64,000 nt of DNA from Neoscytalidium dimidiatum (taxonomy: Eukaryota; Ascomycota; Dothideomycetes; Botryosphaeriales; Botryosphaeriaceae), in assembly GCA_037367355.1 (NCBI GenBank), contig CM074703.1, forward strand, positions 1 to 64,000, read 5' to 3'. A program made the position numbers and the translations under genes. Positions within the stretch are counted from its first letter, which is position 1. Each line of letters begins with the position of its first letter. The notes beneath the pieces are model-generated. The model saw only the letters and a list, made by a program, of their open reading frames with translations, ran no database searches and was not told the DNA's origin. Shown here piece by piece: positions 10,610 to 21,647 of the stretch.

Positions 10610-11680
10610 TCACTCCTCCACAACCGCAATTCCCAACTCTCCTTCGGCAATCCCGCCAAAGATCTCCTCCACATCCTCGCCACGCTCGTTCAGCACCCAC
10701 TCCAACGTTTGACTCCACGTCTCACCATTATTCTCAAACCAATCACCTAAACCTTTCACAAACACCTCCACCTGTCCCTTCAATGGCGCATTTTCCTTCA
10801 GCCAGAGAATCTGCTCTGGGTCGAGCTTCATCATGTCTTCGACCACGTAGTAGTGCGGGATATCGTCACCCCACCCCTCAGCACCGGGCTCATGCTGCGC
10901 CGTCGCCGTGTACTTGGAGTAATGCAAACGATTGTCATGCGCGCCGACATGCTGATAGTAATTCGACAGGGCGTTCGGGCTGGAGTGGAAAGGCGAGTTG
11001 AACGGATTGGTGACGGGCGGGGGGTAGTTGAGGTGGATGTTGAAAAGCAGTTGATTCGGGTCCTTCTCGGGGAAGCGCTTCTTGAACTTGCGGGCGATGG
11101 TGCCGTTGCTGGGGCAGATGTTGCCGTGCACGACCTCGCGCAGGACGGCGTGCACGTCGGCCATCTCGGCCAGCTCGGCGGTGCTCCAGTTGTGCAGCAG
11201 GGCGGCGCGCTCGAGCAGGACGGGGCGGCTCATGCGCGTCTCGCGCGGGTGCTGGCGGTTGTAGAAGGCCCGGTTGTAGAGCCACAGCCGGTACAGGGCG
11301 CGGCGCACGCGCTGGCGCTCCGCGGGGGCGAGCAGCCGGCGGTCTTCGAAGTTGTATTTCCATTTCTTGAAGGGATAGAGGTCGGCCCAGCGCTCGGCGA
11401 TCTGCCCAACGTGGACGATCTGCTTGAGGAGGGCGATGGAGAGGGGCACGGAGCGGATCAGGTGGGCGGGTTGGCTGCTGTTGTGGGTGAGCAGCTGGGT
11501 GGCGTCGAGGAGCGGGCCGTACTGCTCCTCGGCGGCATGCTCGAGAATGGGGAGCTTGCGGGACTGGTATATATGGCGAAAGCGATGGCAGGTAGCGGAG
11601 AGAGCAAGGACGTCGTGAACAGAAGAGGCGTGGAAGTAGATGGCGGCCACCAGCTCGGTGGCCAGGAATTCGAACAGCAT
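10610..11680 (-). CDS. F-box-like protein of unknown substrate
   Basis: A single exon encodes 356 residues. The first 40 residues (LATELVAAIYFHAS, then DVLALSATCHRFRHIYQS) have the spacing of an F-box helix bundle, here with a weakened Leu-Pro start. The rest has no recognised repeat (no WD40 or LRR) but contains a Trp/Tyr/Arg-rich helical block at about residues 90-150 (WADLYPFKKWKY, LYRLWLYNRAFYNRQ) typical of large fungal F-box families. F-box proteins link substrates to SCF ubiquitin ligases through Skp1; that role is inferred. The ATG at 11680 is in a good context (CCGCCATG) and no intron is needed. The gene is divergent from the 2EXR-like gene at 12257. A long antisense open frame over the same GC-rich DNA is a shadow. 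Confidence 0.8.
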   Translation of the reverse strand: MLFEFLATELVAAIYFHASSVHDVLALSATCHRFRHIYQSRKLPILEHAAEEQYGPLLDATQLLTHNSSQPAHLIRSVPLSIALLKQIVHVGQIAERWADLYPFKKWKYNFEDRRLLAPAERQRVRRALYRLWLYNRAFYNRQHPRETRMSRPVLLERAALLHNWSTAELAEMADVHAVLREVVHGNICPSNGTIARKFKKRFPEKDPNQLLFNIHLNYPPPVTNPFNSPFHSSPNALSNYYQHVGAHDNRLHYSKYTATAQHEPGAEGWGDDIPHYYVVEDMMKLDPEQILWLKENAPLKGQVEVFVKGLGDWFENNGETWSQTLEWVLNERGEDVEEIFGGIAEGELGIAVVEE

Positions 11681-12256
11681 GGCGGAGGTGGGACGGACGT
11701 GACGGGGGAAGCTGGGAGTACGGCACGAGGGCTCGGTGTTCTTGATACGTCTGACTCGGTCTTTGTCTCTGTCTCACTCTGGGGTGCTATGCGGATTCGG
11801 TGCTGTGCAGCAGCTTATCTGAAGGTGTGGCTGGAAGCTCAATCACTGGCAACGACCGAGTCTCGCGGATAATGCAGGGAAACTAGACACGAGGGACCCC
11901 GACGTTGGGGCTATCGAAGGAGAAGCGAGCATCCCGGGCGGACTGGGCCTGGACAGCCGGCGCACAGCCGGTGGTCGACGGGAATATCATGGCGAGGAGG
12001 CGTGGATGGAGAAGGAGGAGGCGGATGGTGGAAGCAATGCGCGGTCGCGACAGGGCCGCGCGCCAAGACCGGCGCATGCAGTGACACAGTGACGACCTGA
12101 TCATCGACCTGCTGTCGGCCCAATCATCAGTCATGCCACCAGCTGCCAATTGCGTCCACCCCCCAGCTCTCTACTATACCATACCCGCCCCTACCTCCTT
12201 CTACCATGCGGCACCACTCCCGAAGCAGGCATCGCGGACCCTCGTGAACGCCCGCC
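11681..12256. promoter_or_regulatory. divergent promoter region between F-box and 2EXR-like genes
   Basis: About 0.58 kb between two divergent start codons. No specific motif could be assigned. Confidence 0.4.
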
Positions 12257-12994
12257 ATGAATCCGCAAAACCCCTCCCCATTTCTGCGCTTGCCGGCCGA
12301 GCTGCGCTTCCAGATCTACGAGTACTTGCTGCCCACCACCATCCGCATCTCCTCCAAGCACGACAACGGACTCGTCTGGTTGCGCGGCTGCACCGCACTT
12401 TTGGCCGTCAACCGCCAGATCTCCGAAGAATGTCTCGAGCTGCTGTACGGGCACAATACCTTCGTCATCGAGATCAGCTACAACCGCATCGATTTCCGCC
12501 TGAGGTGGCTGTTGCCCGCTAGTGGATTGTCTCCCAACACCGCTTTCTCCTTTCTCGACCACTTCTCACAGCGCAACTTGCACCGCATAAGGAAGTACTT
12601 GGTGCACGTGGAAATGGTCGACAGCTACACCGGCATGATCAAGTACAATTGCGGCGGTCGCGGACTGCAGGCAGGGCTTAGAGAACAGGTCAGACGATTG
12701 GTAGAGGTGCTACGATATGCGGGCGAGCTGCGGAAAGTCGAGGTGCGCTTTGTGGACAGGCAAAAGAACGCCCGCGTCACGCAAGTTGTTCTCGAGCCGT
12801 TGCTCCTGCTCAGGGGCGTTCAAAAGGCCATCCTGCTCGGAGGCGTGACACCGGATTACGCAGAATACCTGCAACGAAAGATGATTGAAAGCGGTGAAAG
12901 GCCGGTCCTGTCGAACAGGCCGCGTATTCCATTCATGCCTGAGCAACGACGTTCAGCGCCGCCGCTACTCGAGAAAGTACTGCTAGCCAGCTGA
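12257..12994 (+). CDS. 2EXR/F-box-like protein
   Basis: A single exon encodes 245 residues. The N-terminus FLRLPAELRFQIYEYLLP is the hallmark LPxELRxxIYxYLLP helix of this fungal family. It is followed by ALLAVNRQISEECLELLYGHNTFVI, the second conserved block (an xNRQIxEExxxxLYGxNxF pattern). The C-terminal half is Arg/Leu-rich and unrecognised. These proteins are numerous in Pezizomycotina, and their molecular function is not established. The stop lies 87 bp from the BRX1 stop, so the two transcripts converge and probably overlap at their 3' ends. The ATG at 12257 is the first in frame and is followed directly by the family motif. Confidence 0.83.
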   Translation: MNPQNPSPFLRLPAELRFQIYEYLLPTTIRISSKHDNGLVWLRGCTALLAVNRQISEECLELLYGHNTFVIEISYNRIDFRLRWLLPASGLSPNTAFSFLDHFSQRNLHRIRKYLVHVEMVDSYTGMIKYNCGGRGLQAGLREQVRRLVEVLRYAGELRKVEVRFVDRQKNARVTQVVLEPLLLLRGVQKAILLGGVTPDYAEYLQRKMIESGERPVLSNRPRIPFMPEQRRSAPPLLEKVLLAS

Positions 12995-13081
12995 TCCCTT
13001 TTTTGCCGTGGATATCCGTATCCATCCACGATGCTCCAAACGCCGAACAAAATGCGGTTCCCTCCCAACAAACGAAGGCAC

Positions 13082-14124
13082 TCATGCGAAGAGGATCTTG
13101 TCGTCCAAAGGATCCGCCTCCTTCTTCCGTCCACCCTGGCTGGCAAGGCCGAGTTCTCCGCGCTTGACCTTCCAGTCCAGCTTTGTCTCTGCCCTAAAGT
13201 TGTGTTTGGCAGCCTTGGCCAACCGCAGTTCTCTCCTGACCTGGTTTGGCGATACGAACTCCTTGTTCTCGTAGATGATTGGGCCGCCAAAACTGGACTC
13301 CTGGATGATAATGGGCGTCATGACGAAGCGGGGACCGATCTCGACCAAAGACATGCTGGTCTCGCCCTTGCCCTTCTTGGGCGTCTCATCTACCTCCATA
13401 TCTTCGTCGCCCGGCTTCTTCTTTGAGGCCTCCGTCTCGTTGATCTGGTAGCACCTGATCCAGATCTTGCCGTCGGCAATGGTGAAGGACATGACGTGGT
13501 CGACGAAGGGCTTGGTCTTGCGCGCGTTCTTGGGAACGCTGAAGGTGTGGAGGAGAAGCTCCTTGATGACGCGGAAGTGCGCCTGCTTGTCGAAGTTGGC
13601 GTCGAAGGACAGGACGGGGCGAGAGCCCTTCAGACAGTTGCCCGTGAAATGCAGCTCCTCCATGGTGTGCACTGCGGGCAGGGTTAGCATAGATTCGATA
13701 GACACAATGCCAATCGGGTAGTCTACAGTTCTGTAGGTGGAACTTGACCGTCGGGCCGTTCGGTGGCTTGCTCAGCCATGCGTACAGGTCCTTGCCCTTG
13801 CGGGCCTCGAAGAAGAAGATGTTGTTGCAGTTGTAGAGCTCAGCGATCTCGTTCAGCTGGTACAGTTTGGTCTTGGTGTCGAGCTTGGCATCCTTGCGGC
13901 TGTGAGGAATGAGGGAATGCAGGTCGTTCATGAGGTGGCGGTGACTGCGAGTACGGGTCAGGAATTGTATTCTGGCGCATGTGCAGACGGGAGAGCGCAG
14001 GTGCATACCGGAAGGTGACGCCGCGCGAGCTCAGGATGAGGACTTTGTTCCTGATTTTCTGCTTGCCGCCGGCATCCTCGTCCTTGCCGGCAGACTTCGC
14101 AATCGACTTGTACACGGCAGCCAT
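13082..14124 (-). CDS. BRX1: ribosome biogenesis protein BRX1 (Brix domain)
   Basis: Three exons on the minus strand, 14009-14124, 13727-13944 and 13082-13671, encode 307 residues; yeast Brx1 has 291. The Brix domain starts at VLILSSRGVTF and continues with HLMNDLHSLIPHSRKDAKLD, CNNIFFFEARKGKDLY and LHFTGNCLKGSRPVLSFD. The C-terminal ETKLDWKVKRGELGLASQ region is basic. Brx1 acts in the nucleolus in early 60S subunit assembly. All phases check: CG|T across intron 1 and AACT|TG across intron 2. An upstream in-frame ATG exists at 14226, but MAAVYKS at 14124 is the natural start. The gene is divergent from INO80 and convergent with the 2EXR-like gene. Confidence 0.93.
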
Positions 14125-15211
14125 TTGGAGCGGCGGCGGTGGTGGTACTGCTGCTGCTGCTGCTGTCACGGCGGCGCGCTCGTCGAAGTCTGGGATGGCG
14201 GAGCAAGCGCGCGGCCAAAAAATCATCGGCGGACATCAGGTCGAGCCGGCTAAAGGTCGGCAAAACTGGGCGAGCGAGTGGCAGCACGCACGCAGAAGCA
14301 GAGCCAGTGCCAAGTGCTGAGCGCGCGCGCAGATCCGGCGGGACGGGCAGCGCGCAACAATGCCGCCTGCAAAGCCAGATCGCCCAGAGCCCCAGCCCCA
14401 GCCCCAGCCCCAATCCCAGTCCCAGCGGCGCCCGCCAGATTGCTGCTGCTGCTGCCGCTGCTGCAGAGCACGCCCAGCACGCTCAGCTTCGGGGCCGCGC
14501 ACGCGCTGGACCTGTTGTAAGACAGCTCCAGCAGCGTGGCGTCGTCTGGGATCGGCGCCGCACCGCAGCTGCCGCCATTGGCTCAGCGCCGCGCCCGGCT
14601 GCAGCGCGTGTGCCGTTCCTGAGGGTGTTCTTAGCCGCACGGAGGTTGACGTGCAAGAGTTACCACACCAGAGAGCGTGCAGCAGCCACCGGCCTCGGGG
14701 TTCGATGACCTGCGGCCAGACGTGCTGGCCCTCCGCCTGCCCATCCGCCCATCACCCCATCCCTTCCTTTGCCTTCGCGACCATCGTGCATCCCCACGGT
14801 CGTGTCCAGCCAGTGCCGCCCGTCTCCATCCACCCCCGGCCCTCGCACGCGCATCTCCAACTGATCGCTGCCCCAAGCCCACGGGGTCTTTGTATGCGAG
14901 CGTCACCACGCCTGCACTAGGGCGTGCCTTGGCTGGTCCGTAGAGCCCGGCAGGCCGCGAGCTGTCCACGCCACGCCTGCGCAATCGCCATCGCAGCCCG
15001 CTGCTCCACAACCACCACCACCACCATCCGTGCTGCATCGCCGTCTTCGCCCGCGCCCCAAAAGTGCTCCGTCGCGACCTCGCGCGCCCCCCTCCCTCAG
15101 CCCGTCGTCGCCCGCGCCGCCCGTGCCCGCCAGAGCTCGCGTTCCTTGATGGCCCCCAGCCTCGCCGCTGCTGCACCACACGCGTGACGAGAGTGAGCAT
15201 CGCGAGCCGCC
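14125..15211. promoter_or_regulatory. divergent region between BRX1 and INO80
   Basis: About 1.09 kb of GC-rich DNA with CTG/CTGCTG runs (about 14143-14168 and 14442-14464) and a CCCCAG-type repeat (about 14385-14425). Long open frames appear on both strands because of low-complexity composition, not because of conserved coding sequence. The INO80 start sits in a strong context, GAGCCGCCATG. Confidence 0.45.
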
Positions 15212-18200
15212 ATGCTGCCCGTGACGATGCAGAGGTTGGGTGATGGCGAGGAGCAGGCCAAACGAGACACGATGCCAGGGGACCACCAAACCGCCTACGC
15301 CGCGCATTCACCAACGCAGACGCCCTACCCGCCCGAGCGAGCGCGCTCGTCCAACCCGTCGACGCCTGCGCCCTTGCCTGGCCATCCCTCCTACACCCAC
15401 CCGACCTCGCCATCAGCTCCAGGCGCATTGCCGCCCATCGCGTCCGCCCTGTACCCGCGAGACCCGCCGCCCACCTCCAAATACTACGATCCCACGTCAG
15501 ATCAGGCCCCGCCGACTGCAGGAAGGAGTGATCCGCGTTACAACGGCCACTATCCCGCCGCCCAGGTATGCCATTGCACCTCCGGTGATGACGCGGGCGC
15601 CAAGCTCGAAGAAATGCGGACGTTCGCTAACAGATTGGATGCCAGACTCGAGAGCCTTACAGCTACGCCGACTCGCGATCGACCGCCGGCCCATATCGCT
15701 CGCCAGTCGCCGCAACCTTTCCTCCACCGCTGGCCCACCCGCCACCTCAATCCTCGCATCCTGCATATCCAGTCGACCGTCCTCCTCGCTCGCCAGGCTC
15801 GCCGAACTGGACCATAATGTCCGCCCCGCCCGTTGCCACACCTAGGCGGCCATCTGCAGAGGTAATATGACACCCTCCACAAAATCTTTGAGAGGTCTAA
15901 CTCACGTCGCTAGACTCCTGCTCGCGCCGATCCCATGTCTTTATCGAGCATCATGTCCGGTTCCGATCCAGCTCCCGCCCCAGCAACTCCATCCTATCCC
16001 ACCTCAACACCCCAACCCCCGAAGCCGTTTACGGGCATCAAAGCCGAGCATGCGGCTCCTTACCAGACTCCAGTTGATGCAAAGTCACACCTCAGCCCGG
16101 AGCGGGCTATTGTCAATGGGACGTCGGAACCACTGCGATCCGTCGCTGGAAACATCAGTGAGGACGTCGATCCGAAGCTGGTCGATGCCGAGTATGCGAA
16201 GATAGAGCATATGGATCTAAGCGACCATGAAAATCCCGCTCAGGAGGCTGCGCAGCTTGAGGAATGGAAGCTGCGTCGCAAGAGGAGATTCATGGAGGTG
16301 GAGCAGAAGGAGGCTGCCCAGCGCAAGGTAAGTTCAGTAGATTTATCTTCAGACAATGATGTCTTGGAAGACCTTGCTGACAAGCCGTAGCGTCGACGAA
16401 CCGCCCATGTTAAGAGATTACAAGACTCCTTCGCCACTCACGCTGCCAGTGCCAAAATCCATTACTTCGCACAACACGAGACAGAAGCGTGGCAAGAAGT
16501 CCAGGCTCGGGAAATTGCGGACGAGAAGGAGCGGAAGAAGGACATGCAGCGGAAGCGGAGGCGTGAAAAGACCCTTCAGAACGAGTTCCAGAAGCGTGAC
16601 GAGGCTCTGGCCAAGGCTGAAAACGCTGCGGATGAGGAAGAGGCAAGGAAGTGGATGCATGAAGCAGAGAAGGCCGAACTCAAGGCAAAGAACACCAACC
16701 GCCTGCTGCAAGGGGGTACCCCGAGCGCCGATCTTCGGGAGGTAACTCCTCATGCGCCAAACCTGGAGGGTGGTACCATAACCACATTCCAAATGTCCGA
16801 GGATACTCCCAAGGATGGAAGGAAAGCCAAGGGCAGAGCCGGTGCTCGTCCAAGGAAGAGCAAGGAACAGAAGCAAGCAGAGAAGGATGCTGCCGCTGCT
16901 GCTCAACTTGCGCTGGATCGTGGCGACGAGCTCCCTACCATTGCTCCCAAGGAAGAATTAAGGCTGGAGGCCTTGAAGAGGGAGCGCAGTTTCACCGAAG
17001 AATCGAGTCCGCCCGCAAGCCTTCCTACCGTCTTCACCCCTTACGAATCCAAGGAATACCACAAGCTGTACGATTCTATCTGGAAGGATCTGGCCCGCAA
17101 GGATATTCCAAAGGTTTGCCGTATCAAGGATAACTCTCTGGCCACCAAGCAGTCAAACCTGCGCAAGACCGCTCAACTCGCCTCCAAGGAAGCACGCAGA
17201 TGGCAACTGCGGACGAACAAGAGCATGAAGGACGTTCAGGCCCGTGCTAAGAGGAGTATGAGGGAAATGCTGTCGTTCTGGAAGAGAAACGAAAGGGACG
17301 AGCGCGACCAGCGAAAGATGGCTGAGAGACAGGAGCTCGAGAATGCCAAGAAGGCTGAAGCCGAACGTGAAGCCAACAGGCAGAAGAGGAAGCTGAACTT
17401 CTTGATCTCACAAACCGAACTTTACTCTCACTTCATTGGCAAGAAAGTCAAGACTGATGAGGTGGAGCGGTCCACGGATGACGTCGATATCTCGAAAGAG
17501 ACGGTCAAACCGGGTGAACCTAATGCTCACACTGTTGATCTACCGGACAGCAGTGCTAAGGTTGGCACCAAGGTCACCAACTTTGATCAATTGGATTTCG
17601 ATGCCGAGGACGAAACAGCACTACGGGAAGCAGCCATGGCCAACGCTCAGAATGCTGTGAAGGAAGCTCAGGACCGCGCAAGGGCATTCAACCAAGGCAC
17701 CGAAAACGCTCAATCCCAGTTCGACGACAATGAGGAGATGAACTTCCAGAACCCCACGAGTCTGCAGAGTATGGACATTCCCCAACCCAAGATGTTATCT
17801 TGCCAGTTAAAGGAGTACCAACTGAAGGGTCTCAATTGGCTGGTCAACCTTTACGAGCAAGGCATCAACGGTATCTTGGCCGACGAGATGGGTCTGGGAA
17901 AAACGGTGCAATCCATCTCGGTCATGGCATACCTTGCCGAGGTTCACAATATTTGGGGCCCCTTCTTGGTCATCGCCCCAGCATCTACGTTGCACAATTG
18001 GCAGCAGGAGATCACCAAGTTCGTACCGGACCTCAAGGTGCTGCCATACTGGGGTAACGCCAAGGATCGTAAGGTGTTGCGTAAGTTCTGGGATCGGAAG
18101 CACATCACCTACAGAAAGGAGTCGCCTTTTCACGTTCTCGTTACGTCTTACCAGCTGGTTGTCCAGGATGCTCAGTATTTCCAGAAGATCCGCTGGCAGT

Positions 18201-20453
18201 ACATGATTCTCGACGAAGCGCAAGCCATCAAGTCCTCTCAGAGTTCGAGATGGAAGAGTTTGTTGGGATTCCATTGCCGTAACCGCCTGCTGCTGACGGG
18301 TACTCCCATTCAGAACAACATGCAGGAGTTGTGGGCTTTACTTCACTTCATCATGCCCAGTCTTTTCGATTCTCATGATGAATTCAGCGACTGGTTCTCC
18401 AAGGATATTGAAAGCCACGCCCAGAGCAATACCAAGCTTAACGAGGATCAACTCAAGCGTCTGCACATGATCCTGAAGCCTTTCATGCTTCGCCGCATCA
18501 AGAAGCACGTGCAGAAGGAGCTTGGCGACAAGATAGAAGAGGATGTCTTCTGCGACCTGACCTACAGGCAACGTGCTTACTACACCAATCTTCGCAACAA
18601 GATTAGCATCATGGACCTCATTGAAAAGGCAGCTGTTGGCGATGATCAGGATACGGCCACGCTGATGAACCTCGTCATGCAGTTCAGGAAAGTCTGTAAC
18701 CATCCAGATCTTTTCGAACGTGCTGAGACCCACTCTCCTCTTGCTTTCACTTCCTTCGCTGAGACGGCATCTTTCATGCGTGAAGGATACAACGTGGGTG
18801 TCGCGTACTCGGTCCGCAACCTCATCGAGTACTGGGTACCACGACTCATTGGTCGTGGAAGTGGACGCTTGGATCTTGCTGGTCCCGACAATGCACAGGC
18901 TGGTTGGAGAGGCCAGTACCTAGGTCGCCTGATGAACATTTGGAGTCCCGACAATTCTCTTGAGAGTTCACGCAAGGACGGCGCCTTCTCATTCCTCAGA
19001 TTCGTGGATACGTCTGCTCAAGAGGCGGCAGCGGCAGCTTGGCTGGACCTCTTCCAACGCGCGGTCGACATCAAGAAGAAGCCGCGTCATCTTGGAAGAT
19101 TCAAGGTGGCCTACGATGGAGAAGATGGGTTGGTCTATACGCCTGCGCACGCACTGTTCAACATCGTCGAACAGAACGATCTCCAACCTCTTGCCGAAAT
19201 CACCAGGGATGGCGTTATGCAGAACTTGCTGAATGTATCCAAGAACGCATACGAGGATACTGGTCTCGGCGTTATAGAGACTGCGGCCAAACCTGGCGCT
19301 TCCGCTCCGCCGATCGACTTCTTCTATTCCAGCCAAGGCATCCTTGTGGAGCAGGAGAAGACCATGTTCAACCCGCGCATAAGATCTGCGCTGTACGGCA
19401 TCAACGAGAGGGCTGAAGAAGCACTCCTAGAGGCTAAGACTGATCCGAACAACTTCCCCACGACTGGTTTGCTTCCTCCGCCCGCCAACTCCAAGTCAAA
19501 GTACACGCACATTACTGTGCCCTCGATGAGACGCTTCGTCACGGATTCAGGCAAGCTTGCGACGCTCGACAAGCTATTGAGGAGGCTGAAGGAAGAGGGT
19601 CATCGTGTGCTGCTCTACTTCCAGATGACTCGCATGATCGACTTGATGGAGGAATACCTCACCTACCGCAACTACAAGTACTGCCGCCTCGACGGATCCA
19701 CCAAGCTGGAAGATCGTCGCGATACCGTCGCAGACTTCCAGACTCGGCCCGAAATCTTTGTCTTCCTCCTCTCCACCCGCGCCGGTGGTCTCGGCATCAA
19801 CCTCACCTCGGCCGACACGGTCATTTTCTACGACTCGGACTGGAACCCGACGATCGATTCGCAGGCCATGGACCGCGCGCATCGTCTGGGCCAGACCAAG
19901 CAGGTCACCGTCTACCGGCTGATCACGCGCGGCACGATCGAGGAGCGCATCCGCAAGCGGGCGCTGCAGAAGGAGGAGGTGCAGCGCGTCGTCATCTCGG
20001 GCGGCGCGGGTGCGCAGGTCGACTTCAACACGCGCTCGCGCGAGAACCGTACCAAGGACATCGCCATGTGGCTGGCCGATGACGACCAGGCAGAGATGAT
20101 CGAGCGCAAGGAGGCGGAGCTGGCGGCCGCCGAGGCAAATGCGCCGCCCGGCCGGAAGAGGCGGGCGCCTGCGGCAGCGGCAGCGGCTAAGAAGAAGGCC
20201 GAGGTCAATCTGGACGATATGTATCATGAAGGTTAGTTGGATCATCTTTATTTTGGAAAGGTCAAGTGGAGACTGACATTCTCGATTTACAGGCGAAGGT
20301 AATTTCGACGATGGCAGCGCGAAGCCTAGCGGTGCGGCGACGCCGGTCAGCGAGGTGCCGATCAAGGGGAAGAGAAAGGGGGTCAGCAAGAAGGCGAAGA
20401 CGCTGAAGCAGAGGTTGGCGATTGCGGATGGGAGTGGGGATGTAAATCCTTGA
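15212..20453 (+). CDS. INO80: INO80 chromatin-remodelling ATPase
   Basis: Five exons, 15212-15565, 15646-15861, 15914-16327, 16391-20231 and 20293-20453, encode 1,661 residues, a normal length for fungal Ino80. The N-terminal about 330 residues are Pro/Ser/Thr-rich and disordered. A long charged coiled-coil follows. The DBINO domain (about 544-675) is present ([35 protein letters not shown]). The SNF2 ATPase has Walker [12 protein letters not shown] at about 825 and the DEAQ box at about 936 ([10 protein letters not shown]). The family's long insertion separates the two RecA lobes. The C-terminal helicase lobe lies at about 1385-1515 ([31 protein letters not shown]). Ino80 slides and edits nucleosomes, including H2A.Z, in the INO80 complex in transcription and repair. 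Introns 1-3 are phase 0 and intron 4 is phase 1; all check. Confidence 0.97.
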
Positions 20454-21647
20454 GTGGGGTGAAAAAGGGTAATTCGATGCGATTGTAATATTTGTTTTTC
20501 CTTTCGCGATATGACGAAGGGGGAGTAGAGGGAAGGTGGGCTGGGCTGCGCGTTGCTGTAGTGGGTTTTTTATTTTCCCCTCCCGGTGGATAGGGGGTTT
20601 TTTCTTGTTCTCCGCTTGCGATAGGGAATCAGTTTTTCAGCTAAAAGGGATAAAGATGGATAGTATGGTCACTCTGATTTTCGATCTTTGCTTTTACAGG
20701 GAGGGGCGATGCATGCAGATGAAAGTGGTGTTGTTTCTCTCTCTCTCTCTCTCTCTTTCTTTGCCCGTCTTCTTCGAAGTTGACTCTTTCTGCACTGCAG
20801 TTGCTGCGCCACATACAAAATTCCTTTTCATGTTCGACTTTGCCCTTTTCCTTTTTGGACTTTACCCAATTTGACTCCGGAGAGGTCTAAGGTCTGTTTT
20901 CTTTTCTTTTTTTATTGGTTCTCTCGTAGTACAGTACAAAAAGAGTAGTATTAAAATTTAGATGGATGGATCGTGGTAATGACTTAAATTCTGTTGGCTG
21001 AAGACGTTTTCTTTGACTCTTGGGGAGTCATTTGTGGTGCGGAGAGAGCATGGCTTTGCGGGTTGTGTTCCGTGCCACGGCTGTGACGAGTAGGTGGTGA
21101 TCTGTAGGTGGAGCGGAGAGTCTCTGAACCGGTGTTCTGGATCCTATCGCTGGTTTTCGTTGCGTGATTGTTTGCGTACTTGTATTTTGACGAACTGATT
21201 ATGACGGCACTCCCAGACCAGCCATTTCTGGGCGATTGAGATAAACAAACCCGCCTAAAGTACCTATCACGGAGCTGTAGGATGATATGGCCCCTAGGGG
21301 AAACATGATGTAGTATTCCATGTACGCCGTGATAATCACTGAAGTTTCGGCGGAGTAGGCCTGGTTCGTTGTTTCGATCTACCCGCCGAACTATTTATCC
21401 TCTTGATTTTGTTTTTATCGCGCTTTCCTAATCCATACTGTGAATTTATATATATGCTTTGCTGCTGTTCAATGATGCCCAAGAGATAGCTAGCCAATAG
21501 CAATGCAGCAGCTTCTGAGCATTTCAGCCAATAGATAAGACCCTTATCAAACAGCCCGATGAAATGCCGACTCCAAATGTTTGCCCATCGCCATCCCGAA
21601 ATCGCAACATCTGCGATCAATTTCCCACCCAGACTTCCACGCCAACC
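20454..21647. other. intergenic region INO80-MTO1
   Basis: About 1.2 kb, T-rich after the INO80 stop, with a CT dinucleotide run at 20735-20756. No gene is supported. The MTO1 promoter lies at the right end. Confidence 0.5.
20735..20756. repeat. (TC)n microsatellite
   Basis: About 11 TC units in the 3' flank of INO80. Simple repeat only. Confidence 0.9.

Noticed and set aside
10853..11872. 339-residue open frame antisense to the F-box gene
   Set aside because: It is a Gly/Val/Glu-rich shadow produced by high GC content; the opposite strand has the F-box-like signature and balanced composition.
14139..14708. Open frames with poly-Leu/Ala/Cys over the BRX1-INO80 region
   Set aside because: They are translations of CTG-type runs and low-complexity promoter DNA.
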